The position numbers and the translations under genes were made by a program. The notes beneath the pieces were generated by a model. The model made no database searches. It had not been told where the DNA came from and worked only from the letters and a program-made list of their open reading frames with translations. A stretch of 15,648 bases of DNA from Chitinophagales bacterium (lineage in GTDB: Bacteria; Bacteroidota; Bacteroidia; Chitinophagales; UBA2359): the NCBI GenBank assembly GCA_020631035.1, contig JAHDIA010000047.1, positions 1 to 15,648 of the forward strand, given 5' to 3'. Within the stretch, counting starts at the first letter, position 1. Every line of letters starts with the position of its first letter. This document shows positions 1 through 8,700 of the stretch, piece after piece.

Positions 1-37
1 TCTTCGTTGGTTCGTGCGTCCATCCGCTTCTATGCCA

Positions 38-86
38 TTTTTTTCGCCCGTTTTGTGTTTTGCGTTTTTTTCGCCCGTTTTGTGTT
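38..86. repeat. Short tandem repeat, period 27 bp
   Basis: A 22-bp unit, a run of seven T followed by CGCCCGTTTTGTGTT, occurs at 38-59 and again exactly at 65-86. The CGCCCGTTTTGTG part recurs as the connector between the hairpins further right, so this belongs to the left-edge repeat array. No gene is visible in 1-290. Confidence 0.75.
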
Positions 87-87
87 C

Positions 88-112
88 GGTCATCCCGAAA
101 ATCGGGATGTCC
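88..112 (+). repeat. Border-type hairpin repeat, CATCCCGA stem (left edge)
   Basis: Arms CATCCCGA and TCGGGATG face each other around a short A-rich loop, extended by GG/CC with one mismatch. It is preceded by GTTCGG and followed by CCCTACA. Two copies with the same stem sit at 15438-15462 and 15487-15511 in opposite orientation. Confidence 0.75.
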
Positions 113-148
113 CTACAAATACGCCTGTTTTGTGTGTGTTTTGTGTTC

Positions 149-169
149 GGGCAGGCATAAAACCTGCCC
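149..169 (+). repeat. Border-type hairpin repeat, GGGCAGG stem (left edge)
   Basis: Perfect 7-bp arms GGGCAGG and CCTGCCC flank a 7-nt loop. The borders are the same as in the hairpin at 88-112 (GTTCGGG before, CCCTACAAATACGCC after), but the inner stem sequence is entirely different. This shows a constant border with an exchangeable stem. Confidence 0.7.
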
Positions 170-219
170 CTACAAATACGCCCATTTCGTGTGTGTTTGG
201 TGTTTCGCCCGTTTCGTGT

Positions 220-239
220 AGACGCACGGCCGTGCGTCT
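220..239. repeat. Perfect 20-bp palindrome between GTA and CTAC
   Basis: The sequence is self-complementary without a loop: AGACGCACGG followed by its complement CCGTGCGTCT. It lies 52 bp beyond the stop codon of gene A, between GTA and CTAC. It could mark the 3' end of the gene A transcript, but no T-run follows on the minus strand, so a standard terminator is not supported. It more likely belongs to the left-edge hairpin array. Confidence 0.7.
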
Positions 240-290
240 CTACGGGTAATTAATTTTATAATTTGCATTTTCCTAATTCGCAATTTGTAT

Positions 291-3200
291 CTAATCTTCT
301 TCTTCAATTTTTCCTTTTTCCAACAATTGGTCAAAATCGTATAAAATTTCGGAATAAACGATTGCGGGCAATTCCTTGATTTGGAAAACCCTTTCGTCTT
401 CTTTGCCTCTACAAGTGTCGTATACATAGCTGCCTTTGTTGATGGTATTGGCTTTGGCGAAATAGATTTTTTCTAGGGTGATTTCTTCACTGTATTCGCC
501 AGCGTGGATGTACATTTCGTCTACTTCGACAAAGACTTCGATTCCAAGATTTTCAAATGTTTTGCTAAAATTGAAAACCATTCCACTGTCTATGACAGAA
601 CCACGGCTCCAACCCTGTTCCCGCATAATTTTTCGGAAATAATAATCGGAAACCATAGTTCCTTTGTAAATGTCTAATACTTTTAAATTTAAATCTTTGC
701 GATTGGGTTTGAATACCTTGCGTTCGAGTTGGGGGAAGGCTTGTTCCAATTGACTGTCCCTTAGGTTTTGTGTCCATTGTTTTATTTGTGCCTCACTTAA
801 TTCTAATGGATGAACCAAACCAATGCTTGTATTTTTAGGCAGAGTAATTTCATCCAAGTCTATGTTCTCCAATGCTTGGTCTTGGTTGACAGCAAAGGTG
901 TCGCTTAGTTTGTCTTTTTTATAAATGCCCCAAATCAAACTTTGGGCAAAGGCAAAGGTAATGGGCTTTTTCATAAAGTGTGCCTGCCAATTTTCGGGTG
1001 TCCATCTTCGTTGGGTAACCAGGTAATATTCCAAGGTTTGCTTTTGGCGACGGGCAATGCTACGTATGTCTTTGTTAAGGGCTTTGAACTCGTCTTTGAT
1101 GGCTTTGTCCGTTTTTGTCGGAATGCTTTTCTTGGCTTCGTCTTTTTCGTTGAGGTAAACCATTTTGAGAGTGGGGGCAAGATAGGCTCTCCACTTTGCG
1201 CCATTGACCTCAAAGTGTTTGAATAAATTGGTAAAACCAAAATCGGGAATCATCTTGTCCATCAATTCCATCCGACTCAAATTGTGTTTGGCAGCAATTC
1301 GCTCAAAGGAATCATTGGCAGCTTCTCGAATGTTGGGGTATTTGGTTTTGAAGTGTAATAAAATACTGTCGAGTGCTTGAGCAGCTTTAAGACTATCCAT
1401 ATTGCCCAATAGGGTAGCGGCTACGACATTGTTTTTACTAGTACAGTATTGTTGGATGGGTTCAATGACTTGCTCATCACCTAGTAAAGTTGTAAAGGGC
1501 AAAAGAGCTTTGTTAGGCGATTTGAGTCCACCATTTTTGAGGCATAAGTCTAGTAACTTTTTGGCGAAGTCGGCATCTTTGCTGTGGTCAACTTCGTCTA
1601 GGAGCATTGCGATTTCGGGAGTGGCTTGGTAGCTGTTATCTGCTTTGGCTTTTTGTAGGTGAAATAAATAGCGTGTTAAGAAAGGTGTCGCCTTTTTGCC
1701 ATTTTTCCAATGTAGGACAGGGAGCTTGGATTCGTCCAACCACTTTTTACTTGATTTTAATTTATTGGCTTTTTTGACCTTTTCAAAAACGGCTAAAATG
1801 GTTTTTTGTAGGAATTTTTCTTCGCCTTGTGTCTTTAAATGTGTCAGTAACAAATTGCGTAGACCTGCATCCGTTTCTTTTTCAAATTGGGCTTTGAGTA
1901 GTTCGATGGCTTTTTTGTCATTGAGTTCACTGAGCAATCGAATCCCCCCGTCTCGTATTTGAGCTTTGGATGCTGCCAGCAGTATACTAGCTTTTTCATG
2001 TATTTCTTTGGCATTGTAAAGACGAAGCAGTTCTTGAGCAGCAAGTTTTTTGTGATTGTTGTCAGCACGTTCTCCTTCTAATATGTTCCATACATAAGAG
2101 TGGTATTCAGAGTAATCGACTGTAGGTAAAAATTGGAAAATGGTTTGAAACTCTTCCTCTTCGTCAAGATAAGTAGCTACAAGTGGGAGCGCACCTTCTT
2201 GGTAATGATTGAGAATGATTGGGAGTGCAATGCCGTAATTGTCAAGATTGCTTTTCTGAATTTCTTTTATGATGGGCATACGCATTTCTTCCCCATAATT
2301 GTTGAGCATCCAACGGAGAAAGTCGAGGGCTTTTTCTCTATCATCTTCACTGCTTACTTCAAAATGATCTGCTAGGTTTTTACTAGAAACTTTTCCTTTT
2401 TTGGGCAATGCGACACGACTCAGGCCACTCCAAGAATTAGAGACAACAAAGATGTTTTTGGTGAAGGTTTTTAGTATTGCCTCTTTGTATTGCTCCCCAT
2501 ACAATAGGTGCAAATCGACGGTAACTTGTATAATGTCTGTAGGGGCAAATGGGTGTTCGGTGGCATTGACCAAATGCTGGGCATGTTTTTGGGGATTGGT
2601 AAATACAAAATTTCGGAGATCGTCTATATCGTAGCGTTCGCTGCCATTTGCCAAACTAAACCAAAAATCCGCATGTTTTTCAAAATCTTTTAAAGAATGT
2701 TCAATCAAAAAAGAAATGATTTTGGATGAAAGTCGCCAATAGGGTTGGATGCGTTCTAGCAATGCTCTTCCGTGTTCCTTGAAATGTTTTTGTACAACTT
2801 TTCCAAATTTACCTACTTTTCCATCTCTATGTAGGCCTACCCGACTCAAGGCTTGTTCAAATACATCATCATTGAGTCCATATTTTTCTAGAACTGCTAG
2901 TATGTCTTCATATTTGGGTTCTTTGCCGATTTCTATTTGTTCATTGTACCATCTAAAGAAACAGAGGGCATAAGATTCATTTTCCCAAGGATGTTTTTTT
3001 AATCTAGTAGCATTGCCCCAACTAGAACTGGCAAGCATCAACATCAAACGGTTTTCTATTTCTGTCCATTTAGCCAAAGGTGCAAAAAGTGTGTATAGAT
3101 GAATAGAGGCTTTTTCTACCCAAGTTTTGAGTAGCGGAATGTTGTCGGTTTTAAAACTGAGGTAATCAACAATCTTGGGAGCCATTTTCCAATTAGGAGT

Positions 3201-4517
3201 CAGTTCCAGAAATTTGTCGAAACGCTCATCGTATTTTTTGACCAATTTGCTTTGTTCTTCTTCAGAGAGTTGCTTGAGTTCGCTATTTACACTGGTAGGT
3301 GTACTAGCAGACCAGCCGAGATGGTCGGCAATGGCATCTAAGGATTGATAGGCAATATTGGTGGGAACATTCTTGATGGGATTGTCAAAAATATTGAACT
3401 CTGTTAGATTGTTCAAGTTTTTAAAACCCTCTTGAATGATGCTGATTTTATTGGTTTGAAGCACTAAGTCCTCTAAACTGGTGAGTTTGAAAAATGCATC
3501 AGGTAAGCTTTTGAGTTCATTGTTTTGTAGATTGAATTTTTGGAGTTTGGGCATATCCAAAACTTCGGGTAACTCTTTGATGTCGCAATATTCCATTTCC
3601 AATGTTTCCAGATTGGGCAATTGTAAATCTGGAATCTTGTGTGTATGGTGATTGTCTGAATAATCTAATAAACGCAAATTGGGAAGTTGGGTGATGGCTT
3701 TGGGAAAAGCTCTAAATCCTGTTCTACCAAGGTACAGCATTTCCAAATTGTGTAGTTGAGCAAATTCAGGGGGGATTTCTTGGAGCTTATTGCAGTTTTC
3801 AGCATGTATTTTTTGTAGGTTTTGGCATTCACCTATGCTTTCTGGAAACTCTTTGATGGGGAGCCCACCACAGTCCAATTCAATCAGATTGGTCAGTTTC
3901 CCAATGTTTAATGGGAGGTTTTTTGCTTTGTAACCATGGAGGGAGAGTTTTTTTAAATTGCTACAATTGCACAAACTTTCGGGAAAACCTTTGAACTTAT
4001 CGTGGGAGGCGTAAATGATTAGTTCTTCCAAGCTTTTTAGATCGCCCATATTGATGGGTAGGTTTCTAAAATTGGAACGAACAATTTTAAGTTTTTTCAA
4101 ATTGACGAATTGCCCAAGCGATTCGGGTATGTCCCAACTGTCTGGACAGTAATTGATTTCGAGTTCCTCTAAATGGGTCAATTGGAGTGCCTCCTCAAAA
4201 CAACGTGGATGATAAACATCAAGTCGTAGGGAAGTACGGCTAGCATTTTTGACTCTTTCAATCTTTTTTTTGACAGAGAGGGGATAGGTCGTATCAGACA
4301 GGATGTATTTTTTCTGAATGTCCTTGTCTTTTTTCTCAAAGGCTTTTTTTGCTTTTTCGATGTCTGGGAATGTTTTTTCAGACTTTCGTCCTGTATCTGC
4401 CCATTGGTACAGCCAAGCTCTAAATTCGCCATACCAAGTTTTGAGGGTCAGGGTGTCTTCATCTAATTCAAGAGTGGCAACTTTGTTGTCATTGTCTTTT
4501 TCGTAGAAGTGTTTCAT
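291..4517 (-). CDS. Gene A: giant LRR-DUF4132 protein (1408 aa)
   Basis: Soluble multidomain protein of unknown function. Residues 1-75 resemble a WGR domain (GRKSEKTF, then a charged helix ending KKYILSD), but the W-G-R tripeptide itself is absent: the place reads TWYGEF. Residues 113-395 hold about 12 leucine-rich repeats of the NLxxLxLxxNxLxxLP type. Residues 395-402 carry the junction motif DHLGW. Residues 418-1080 are helical and HEAT-like. Residues 1080-1272 match DUF4132 (RRWTPENWQAHF, LIWGIY, HPLELSEAQI, QLERKVF), known from Escherichia coli YehI and MolR-type proteins. Residues 1273-1408 form a conserved C-terminal domain (GWSRGSVIDSGM, YSEILYDF). An upstream ATG at 4544 is in frame, but the paralogs start MKKFYE or MKRFYE, so MKHFYE at 4517 is preferred. 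The extra nine codons also overlap a leader motif shared with gene B. No signal peptide, membrane segment or P-loop is seen. Confidence 0.93.
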   Translation of the reverse strand: MKHFYEKDNDNKVATLELDEDTLTLKTWYGEFRAWLYQWADTGRKSEKTFPDIEKAKKAFEKKDKDIQKKYILSDTTYPLSVKKKIERVKNASRTSLRLDVYHPRCFEEALQLTHLEELEINYCPDSWDIPESLGQFVNLKKLKIVRSNFRNLPINMGDLKSLEELIIYASHDKFKGFPESLCNCSNLKKLSLHGYKAKNLPLNIGKLTNLIELDCGGLPIKEFPESIGECQNLQKIHAENCNKLQEIPPEFAQLHNLEMLYLGRTGFRAFPKAITQLPNLRLLDYSDNHHTHKIPDLQLPNLETLEMEYCDIKELPEVLDMPKLQKFNLQNNELKSLPDAFFKLTSLEDLVLQTNKISIIQEGFKNLNNLTEFNIFDNPIKNVPTNIAYQSLDAIADHLGWSASTPTSVNSELKQLSEEEQSKLVKKYDERFDKFLELTPNWKMAPKIVDYLSFKTDNIPLLKTWVEKASIHLYTLFAPLAKWTEIENRLMLMLASSSWGNATRLKKHPWENESYALCFFRWYNEQIEIGKEPKYEDILAVLEKYGLNDDVFEQALSRVGLHRDGKVGKFGKVVQKHFKEHGRALLERIQPYWRLSSKIISFLIEHSLKDFEKHADFWFSLANGSERYDIDDLRNFVFTNPQKHAQHLVNATEHPFAPTDIIQVTVDLHLLYGEQYKEAILKTFTKNIFVVSNSWSGLSRVALPKKGKVSSKNLADHFEVSSEDDREKALDFLRWMLNNYGEEMRMPIIKEIQKSNLDNYGIALPIILNHYQEGALPLVATYLDEEEEFQTIFQFLPTVDYSEYHSYVWNILEGERADNNHKKLAAQELLRLYNAKEIHEKASILLAASKAQIRDGGIRLLSELNDKKAIELLKAQFEKETDAGLRNLLLTHLKTQGEEKFLQKTILAVFEKVKKANKLKSSKKWLDESKLPVLHWKNGKKATPFLTRYLFHLQKAKADNSYQATPEIAMLLDEVDHSKDADFAKKLLDLCLKNGGLKSPNKALLPFTTLLGDEQVIEPIQQYCTSKNNVVAATLLGNMDSLKAAQALDSILLHFKTKYPNIREAANDSFERIAAKHNLSRMELMDKMIPDFGFTNLFKHFEVNGAKWRAYLAPTLKMVYLNEKDEAKKSIPTKTDKAIKDEFKALNKDIRSIARRQKQTLEYYLVTQRRWTPENWQAHFMKKPITFAFAQSLIWGIYKKDKLSDTFAVNQDQALENIDLDEITLPKNTSIGLVHPLELSEAQIKQWTQNLRDSQLEQAFPQLERKVFKPNRKDLNLKVLDIYKGTMVSDYYFRKIMREQGWSRGSVIDSGMVFNFSKTFENLGIEVFVEVDEMYIHAGEYSEEITLEKIYFAKANTINKGSYVYDTCRGKEDERVFQIKELPAIVYSEILYDFDQLLEKGKIEEED

Positions 4518-4530
4518 TGGGGTAGTTGTT

Positions 4531-4548
4531 GATTTAAAATTCAAGATT
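4531..4548 (-). promoter_or_regulatory. Leader motif shared by genes A and B
   Basis: The 18-bp sequence GATTTAAAATTCAAGATT (plus strand) is found exactly here, 14 bp before the gene A start, and at 10031-10048, 42 bp before the gene B start. Related AT-rich words follow at 4575-4592. The role is unknown; it may be a local repeat that expanded in the leaders, or part of the untranslated leader. Confidence 0.4.
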
Positions 4549-4563
4549 GAAAATTTAATCGGA

Positions 4564-4575
4564 CCGCCGAAGCGG
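4564..4575 (-). promoter_or_regulatory. UUCG tetraloop hairpin in the gene A leader
   Basis: On the minus strand the sequence reads CCGC TTCG GCGG, a four-pair GC stem closed by a C(UUCG)G tetraloop, one of the most stable small RNA hairpins known. It stands out as a GC island in an AT-rich leader, 47 bp before the gene A start. It could affect translation or mRNA stability. No equivalent was seen before genes B or C. Confidence 0.45.
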
Positions 4576-4669
4576 ATTCAAGATTCAAAATTGCTTGCTG
4601 GGATGCCTATATTTTGAATGCTTTGAAATTTAAATTTTTGTTAAGTAATGTTGACTATCATTGTTTGAT

Positions 4670-4695
4670 AACGTTTGTTCGCTAAATGAGGAGTA
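4670..4695 (-). promoter_or_regulatory. Conserved leader block of gene A, shared with gene C
   Basis: On the minus strand it reads TACTCCTCATTTA, four variable bases, then ACAAACGTT. The same block lies at 15133-15158 before gene C, with 22 of 26 bases identical. Each copy lies about 40 bp downstream of a TATATTTG box and 115-126 bp before the start codon. It could be an RNA element or a protein-binding site. Confidence 0.5.
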
Positions 4696-4699
4696 AAGC

Positions 4700-4720
4700 T
4701 TTTTAGTTAAAAACTAAAAA
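4700..4720. promoter_or_regulatory. AT-rich operator-like palindrome
   Basis: Perfect 9-bp arms TTTTTAGTT and AACTAAAAA are separated by three bases. The palindrome starts six bases downstream of the TATATTTG box of gene A, so it covers the expected transcription start. That position would suit an operator. It is not conserved at gene C. Confidence 0.35.
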
Positions 4721-4725
4721 CCTTG

Positions 4726-4745
4726 CAAATATAATTAAAAAATGG
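4726..4745 (-). promoter_or_regulatory. Probable Bacteroidota-type promoter of gene A
   Basis: The minus strand carries TATATTTGCAA at 4723-4733, fitting the TAnnTTTG -7 consensus, preceded by ATTTTTTA. The same arrangement stands at 15193-15212 before gene C. No clear -33 TTTG box is visible at the usual distance, so the call rests on the -7 box and its conservation between two genes. The implied leader is about 175 nt. Confidence 0.45.
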
Positions 4746-4762
4746 ATGATTTTGTAATTGTA

Positions 4763-4965
4763 TTTTTGGTGCAGCGTTTTTGCCTTCGTGGCTGCATTCA
4801 TTCTGGTTAGCCAACGTCCCGATTTTATAAGGATACAAGCGTTCTTCCATCCGATCATCCTACGCTTTTTACTTCTTGAGAGTGAGTATTTAAAGGCAAT
4901 ATGGACAGTTGATGCTATCTTACACATTTTGAAAGATGCGAGGCATTTTGAAAATGCCAGGCATC
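4763..4965 (+). repeat. Interspersed repeat of about 200 bp, copy 1
   Basis: This non-coding stretch aligns along its whole length with 10117-10310 in the same orientation. Shared blocks are GGTGCA(A/G)CG, CTGGTTAGCCAACG, TCCATCCG, TCATCCT(A/G)CGCTT, AAGGCAATATGG and GTTGATGCT, ending in the palindrome at 4935-4965. Between the blocks the copies have diverged. It separates the crippled paralog from the promoter of gene A. No open reading frame is conserved between copies, so it looks like a non-autonomous mobile repeat or a non-coding RNA-like element. Confidence 0.75.
4935..4965. repeat. 31-nt REP-like palindrome, copy 1
   Basis: Outer arms GATGC and GCATC, an internal GA/AG mismatch pair, then inner arms GGCATTTT and AAAATGCC around one base. 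It forms the end of the interspersed repeat and overlaps the stop codon of the crippled paralog. Further copies are at 10280-10310 and 15292-15322. Confidence 0.85.
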
Positions 4966-5542
4966 AAAAAAATAAAACGACGAAGGACAAAGCATGCCAC
5001 CTACGTCGAATCGTCGAACCGCAGATAGAAGTACATAGATTCGCCTTGAATTTTTCTAGTACAACTTTGGCAAATTTGGTGGGAATGCCCTCTTGAATGA
5101 GGTAAGAAAAAAGATGTTGTAAACTCAATGGAAATATATCTTCTTCAATACCATATTTTTTTAAAGTAGCAAGGATGGCTTCATAGCTAGGTTCATTGCC
5201 TTCTTTGGTTTGGCGGACATACCATTTGAAAAAGCAAGTGGCACATACCTTCCAGTTCATTGCGAGCATACGCATCCAACGGTCTTCAATGGCTGTCCAA
5301 TGGTCTAGGGGCGCAAAGACATCTGACAAGTATTGAGCATATTTATAGACCACATACTTTTGCCCCCAGTTTTTTATTTCGGGTATTTGGTCTGTTTTGA
5401 AATTGAGGTATTCAACAATTTCGGGTGTTTTAAGCCAGTCCGTTGATTTTTGGGCAAAGAGATTTAGAGGGTGGTGGTATTCTTGTATCAAGGCTGTTTG
5501 GTCTTCTTGACTCACGACAGGTGGTTTGTAGAAGTGTTTCAT
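4964..5542 (-). pseudogene. Crippled fourth paralog, internally deleted and 3'-truncated
   Basis: The frame codes for 192 residues. It starts MKHFYK, like the family N-terminus, then jumps directly to the segment after the LRR array: from SQEDQTALIQEY to about KVVLEKFKAN it aligns with residues 418-582 of gene A, and EYLNFKTDQIP against DYLSFKTDNIP is typical. About 410 residues (WGR-like part plus all LRRs) are missing inside, and about 825 residues including DUF4132 are missing at the end. The last 20 or so residues are unrelated to the family, and the stop lies in the palindrome at 4935-4965. It is most similar to gene A. It is probably a decaying copy. A short expressed derivative is possible because the frame has no internal stop. 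Confidence 0.75.
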
Positions 5543-5606
5543 TGGGCTTGCATTTAAATTGGAGCTTCAAAATTAGAAAATTTAAGCTTGATTCCAAATG
5601 TAAAAA

Positions 5607-5710
5607 AGTGTAGGACGAAGCGGGTGGATGCAATTTAAGACGCAGCTCAAAACATGCGCCCGATAACCAGACTAGACGTAGCCATGAACCAATGACATTG
5701 CACCATAAAA
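5607..5710 (-). repeat. Interspersed repeat, partial inverted copy
   Basis: Read on the minus strand, this matches the first half of the repeat at 10117-10310: TTTTTATGGTGCAATGTCATTGG, then TCTGGTTA, GCGCATGTTTTG and CCACCCGCTTCGTCCT in the same order. The second half with the 31-nt palindrome is missing. It lies between the stop of gene B and the crippled paralog, in the opposite orientation to the two full copies. Confidence 0.7.
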
Positions 5711-5719
5711 ATACTTGAA

Positions 5720-5756
5720 TTAGATATGACATCTCTCAAAGAAATGTCACATCTAA
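5720..5756 (-). terminator. Possible terminator hairpin of gene B
   Basis: The arms at 5720-5732 and 5744-5756 pair over 13 positions with one mismatch, which becomes a G-U pair in the minus-strand transcript; the loop is 11 nt. The hairpin begins 12 nt after the gene B stop codon. A T-rich stretch (TATTTTT) follows only about ten bases downstream, so this is a weak rho-independent terminator or an mRNA 3'-end stem. Confidence 0.45.
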
Positions 5757-5768
5757 ATAAATTAAATA

Positions 5769-8700
5769 TTATTCTTCTTCAGTTTTTGGTTTTCTGGCAA
5801 TGAGTAAAGTGAAATCATACATCGTTTCGGAATACACCAAAGCAGGCAAATCCTTGACGGCAATGAGTCGTTCGTCATTTTCGTCTTTGTAGGTGTCGTA
5901 GACGTAGCTGCCCGTTTGGATGCTGTTGATTTTGACAAAAAACAAATCTTCAAGGGTCGTCTTTTCGTCGTAATCCCAAGCTTGTACCGACATATTTTCT
6001 AGGCGGATAAAGGCTTCGATGCCCTCGGCTGGATATTGTTTGCGGTAGCTGTCGACCATTCCACCATCTAGCACAGAACCACGTTTCCAAGCCCGTTTTT
6101 CCATAAAGGATTTAAAGGTGACGCCCAAGATTTCTTCTCCATAAAAAGTGTGGAGCAATTTCTCTTTGAGTTCCTTTTTGTTGGGATAGAAAAGTTGGCG
6201 ATTGATTTGCTCAAAGGCTTGATTGATGTCATTGTCTTTGAGGTATTCTTGCCAGGCTTTGATTTGTTCTTTATTTAATTCGATGGGGTGAATCATTCCA
6301 ATGTGGGCATTGTCGGGCAATTCGATTTCGTCAAAGTCTGCATTTTCGAGCGTTTGGTCTTGATTGATGCCAAAGGTTTCAGTCAATTGGTCTTTTTCAT
6401 AAATTCCCCAGACAAGTGTTTGGGCAAGGGCGAAGGGAATGGGTTTGTTGAGAAAGTGTGCTTGCCAGTCCGCAACAGGCCATCTTCGACCACTCATAAA
6501 ATTAAATTCTAAACTGAGTTTTTGTTGTTTGCTAACTGAACGAATCTCTTTGTTGATGGCTTTGATTGCGTCTTTGACTTCCTTGGGAGCTTTGGTCGGA
6601 AGCGACTTTTTGATTTCGTCCAATTCGTTGAGGTATGCCAGTTTTAAATCAGAATTGATGTAGACACGCCAAGTCTCTCCATTAACATCAAAGCTTTTAA
6701 ATAAATCCTCGAAGCCAAAATCGGGAATCATTTGGTCCATTAGTTCTAGGCGACTGAGTCCCATTTTTTGCGCCACTCGGTCAAAACCCTCAGAAGCAGT
6801 TGAACGAACATTGGGATATTTGCTTTTAAATTGTAACATAATGGCATCCAATGCACGGGCGGCAGTGGTGCCATTCATATTGCCCAACAAATTTGCCGAA
6901 AGCGCATTTTGATTGTCAATACAATACTTTTTGAGCATAGGAACAATTTGGTCGTCGCCCAAATGAGCAATGAAAGTCAAAAAGGCTTTGTTGGCTACTT
7001 TGATTCCACCGTTTTCTAGAACGAGTTTGAGCAATTTGTGGGCAAATTCTCCGCTTTTGCTAGTGTCAATGTCTGCTAGAATTGGGCGGACTTCTTGAGC
7101 GGCTTCGTGCCAATTAAGCTCTTTGTTTTTTTGCTTGTGGAACAAAAAGTTGATGGTTTTGGCATCCAGCTTTTTGCCATTTTTCCAATGCAAGGATGGA
7201 AGCTTGGAAACATCCAACCATTTTTTGACAGGCTTGTCTAGTCTACCTTTGTCTGCCATTTTTTTCAAAATGGCAAGGGCTTCTTTTTTGCCATAAGTTT
7301 CGTCCTGTGTCAAAAGGTGGGTCAGTAGTACTTCTCGAATGCCGTCGTTTTCTTCTTCTTTGAGTACTTGCCTGAGTCTTTTGTTGGCAGGCTCGTTGTT
7401 GAGGACAATGAGTAATTGAACAGCTCCCATTCTTTTGTCAACAGTGGAGGCAAGCAGTTCGTCTGCTTTTGCCAACACTTCCTTGGGTGCATAAAGGCGA
7501 TTGAGTTCCTTAGCGGCAAGTTTGCGTTTTTCTCTATTTTTGCTGTTTAGGAGTTCCCAGACTTTGTCATAGTGTTCGCTGTAATCGTATTCTTTGAGCA
7601 GTTCAAACAAAAGGCTGACTCGGTTGTCATTGGCAAGTAGTTTGTTGGCATAGATCGGCATCACTTCTGTAGGATAAGCCGCCAATACTGTTTTTAGATA
7701 TTCCATATTGTATTTGGAAATGTATACATCTTTGATTCTAGACAGTATTTTTTCTTTGATACTTTCTTCCTCTTTGTAGTGAGTCAAAACCCAATCGAGA
7801 TAAACCATTGGCTCAATTTTTTCGGTTTTGGGTGGGAGAAAGACAGGTGTCTGATTCCATTGATAGGTGGAATCCAACATAAAGATGCTTTGCTCAATGA
7901 GTTTGAGAATTATACTGTGGTATTTCTTGCCATACAAATGGTGGAGGTCTATGGCGAGTTGTGCATCTTTGACGCCTCCTATATTGGGCGTCTCCACTGC
8001 TTTCATTAACAGGTCTTCGTGTTTTTTGGGGTTCTTATAGGCAAGTTTGCGAATGTTGGCAACATCAATATTGATGTATCCACCCTCTTTGATTTTTTCT
8101 TGTATGAGTTGGTCATCAAAGAAAACATCGTAGGCATGTTTTTCAAAAGTTTTAAAATCTGCTTCGATGAGTAGGCTAATCAATGGGGTGAAAACTTTTT
8201 CATGTTTTCTGGCTTCTTCTAGGAGTGTTGTAGGATCTTCTTTAAAATAGTCGCTGAGTTTTTTGCCGAGTTTGCTAATTCGGTCATCTACAATTAAATC
8301 ATTGTGTAGACCAGCCAGCAATACAAACAAGGCATTGTTGTCTTTGCCATATTTGTGGAGCAATTCTATGGTTTCTTCATATTCAGGCTCGGTGTTTTGT
8401 TCGATTTGTTTTTTGTACCAGTCAAAAAAGCAATTGGCTAGATTGTGGCTACGGTAATAATAGGCATTCTCAATCGGATCGTCCTCAAATTTGTGCCAAT
8501 TGTTTTTAGTGAGCACTAGCATAATGCGGTGTTCAATTTCGGTCCATTGATTGAGGGGCGTCATCATTTTGTGGAGCGAACGAATAATTTCTTGATTGTA
8601 CCAATCGGGTTCTATTATTTTGGGAATTTCGTTGCTTTGGAAAGTCAGAAATTCATAAATTCTCTTGGCTTCTTTTTTCTGATAAGGACGAAGCGTTTTC

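Noticed and set aside
7..249. 80-codon frame on the plus strand at the left edge
   Set aside because: It translates the repeat array (repeated FARFVF and CVF words) and ends in the palindrome; no sign of a real protein.
4518..4544. Upstream start for gene A adding nine residues (MNFKSTTTP)
   Set aside because: The paralogs start exactly at the MK(H/K/R)FYE position, and the extra codons overlap a leader word shared with the non-coding leader of gene B.
4758..5096. 112-codon plus-strand frame across the interspersed repeat
   Set aside because: It is not conserved in the other copy of the repeat and runs antisense into the crippled paralog.
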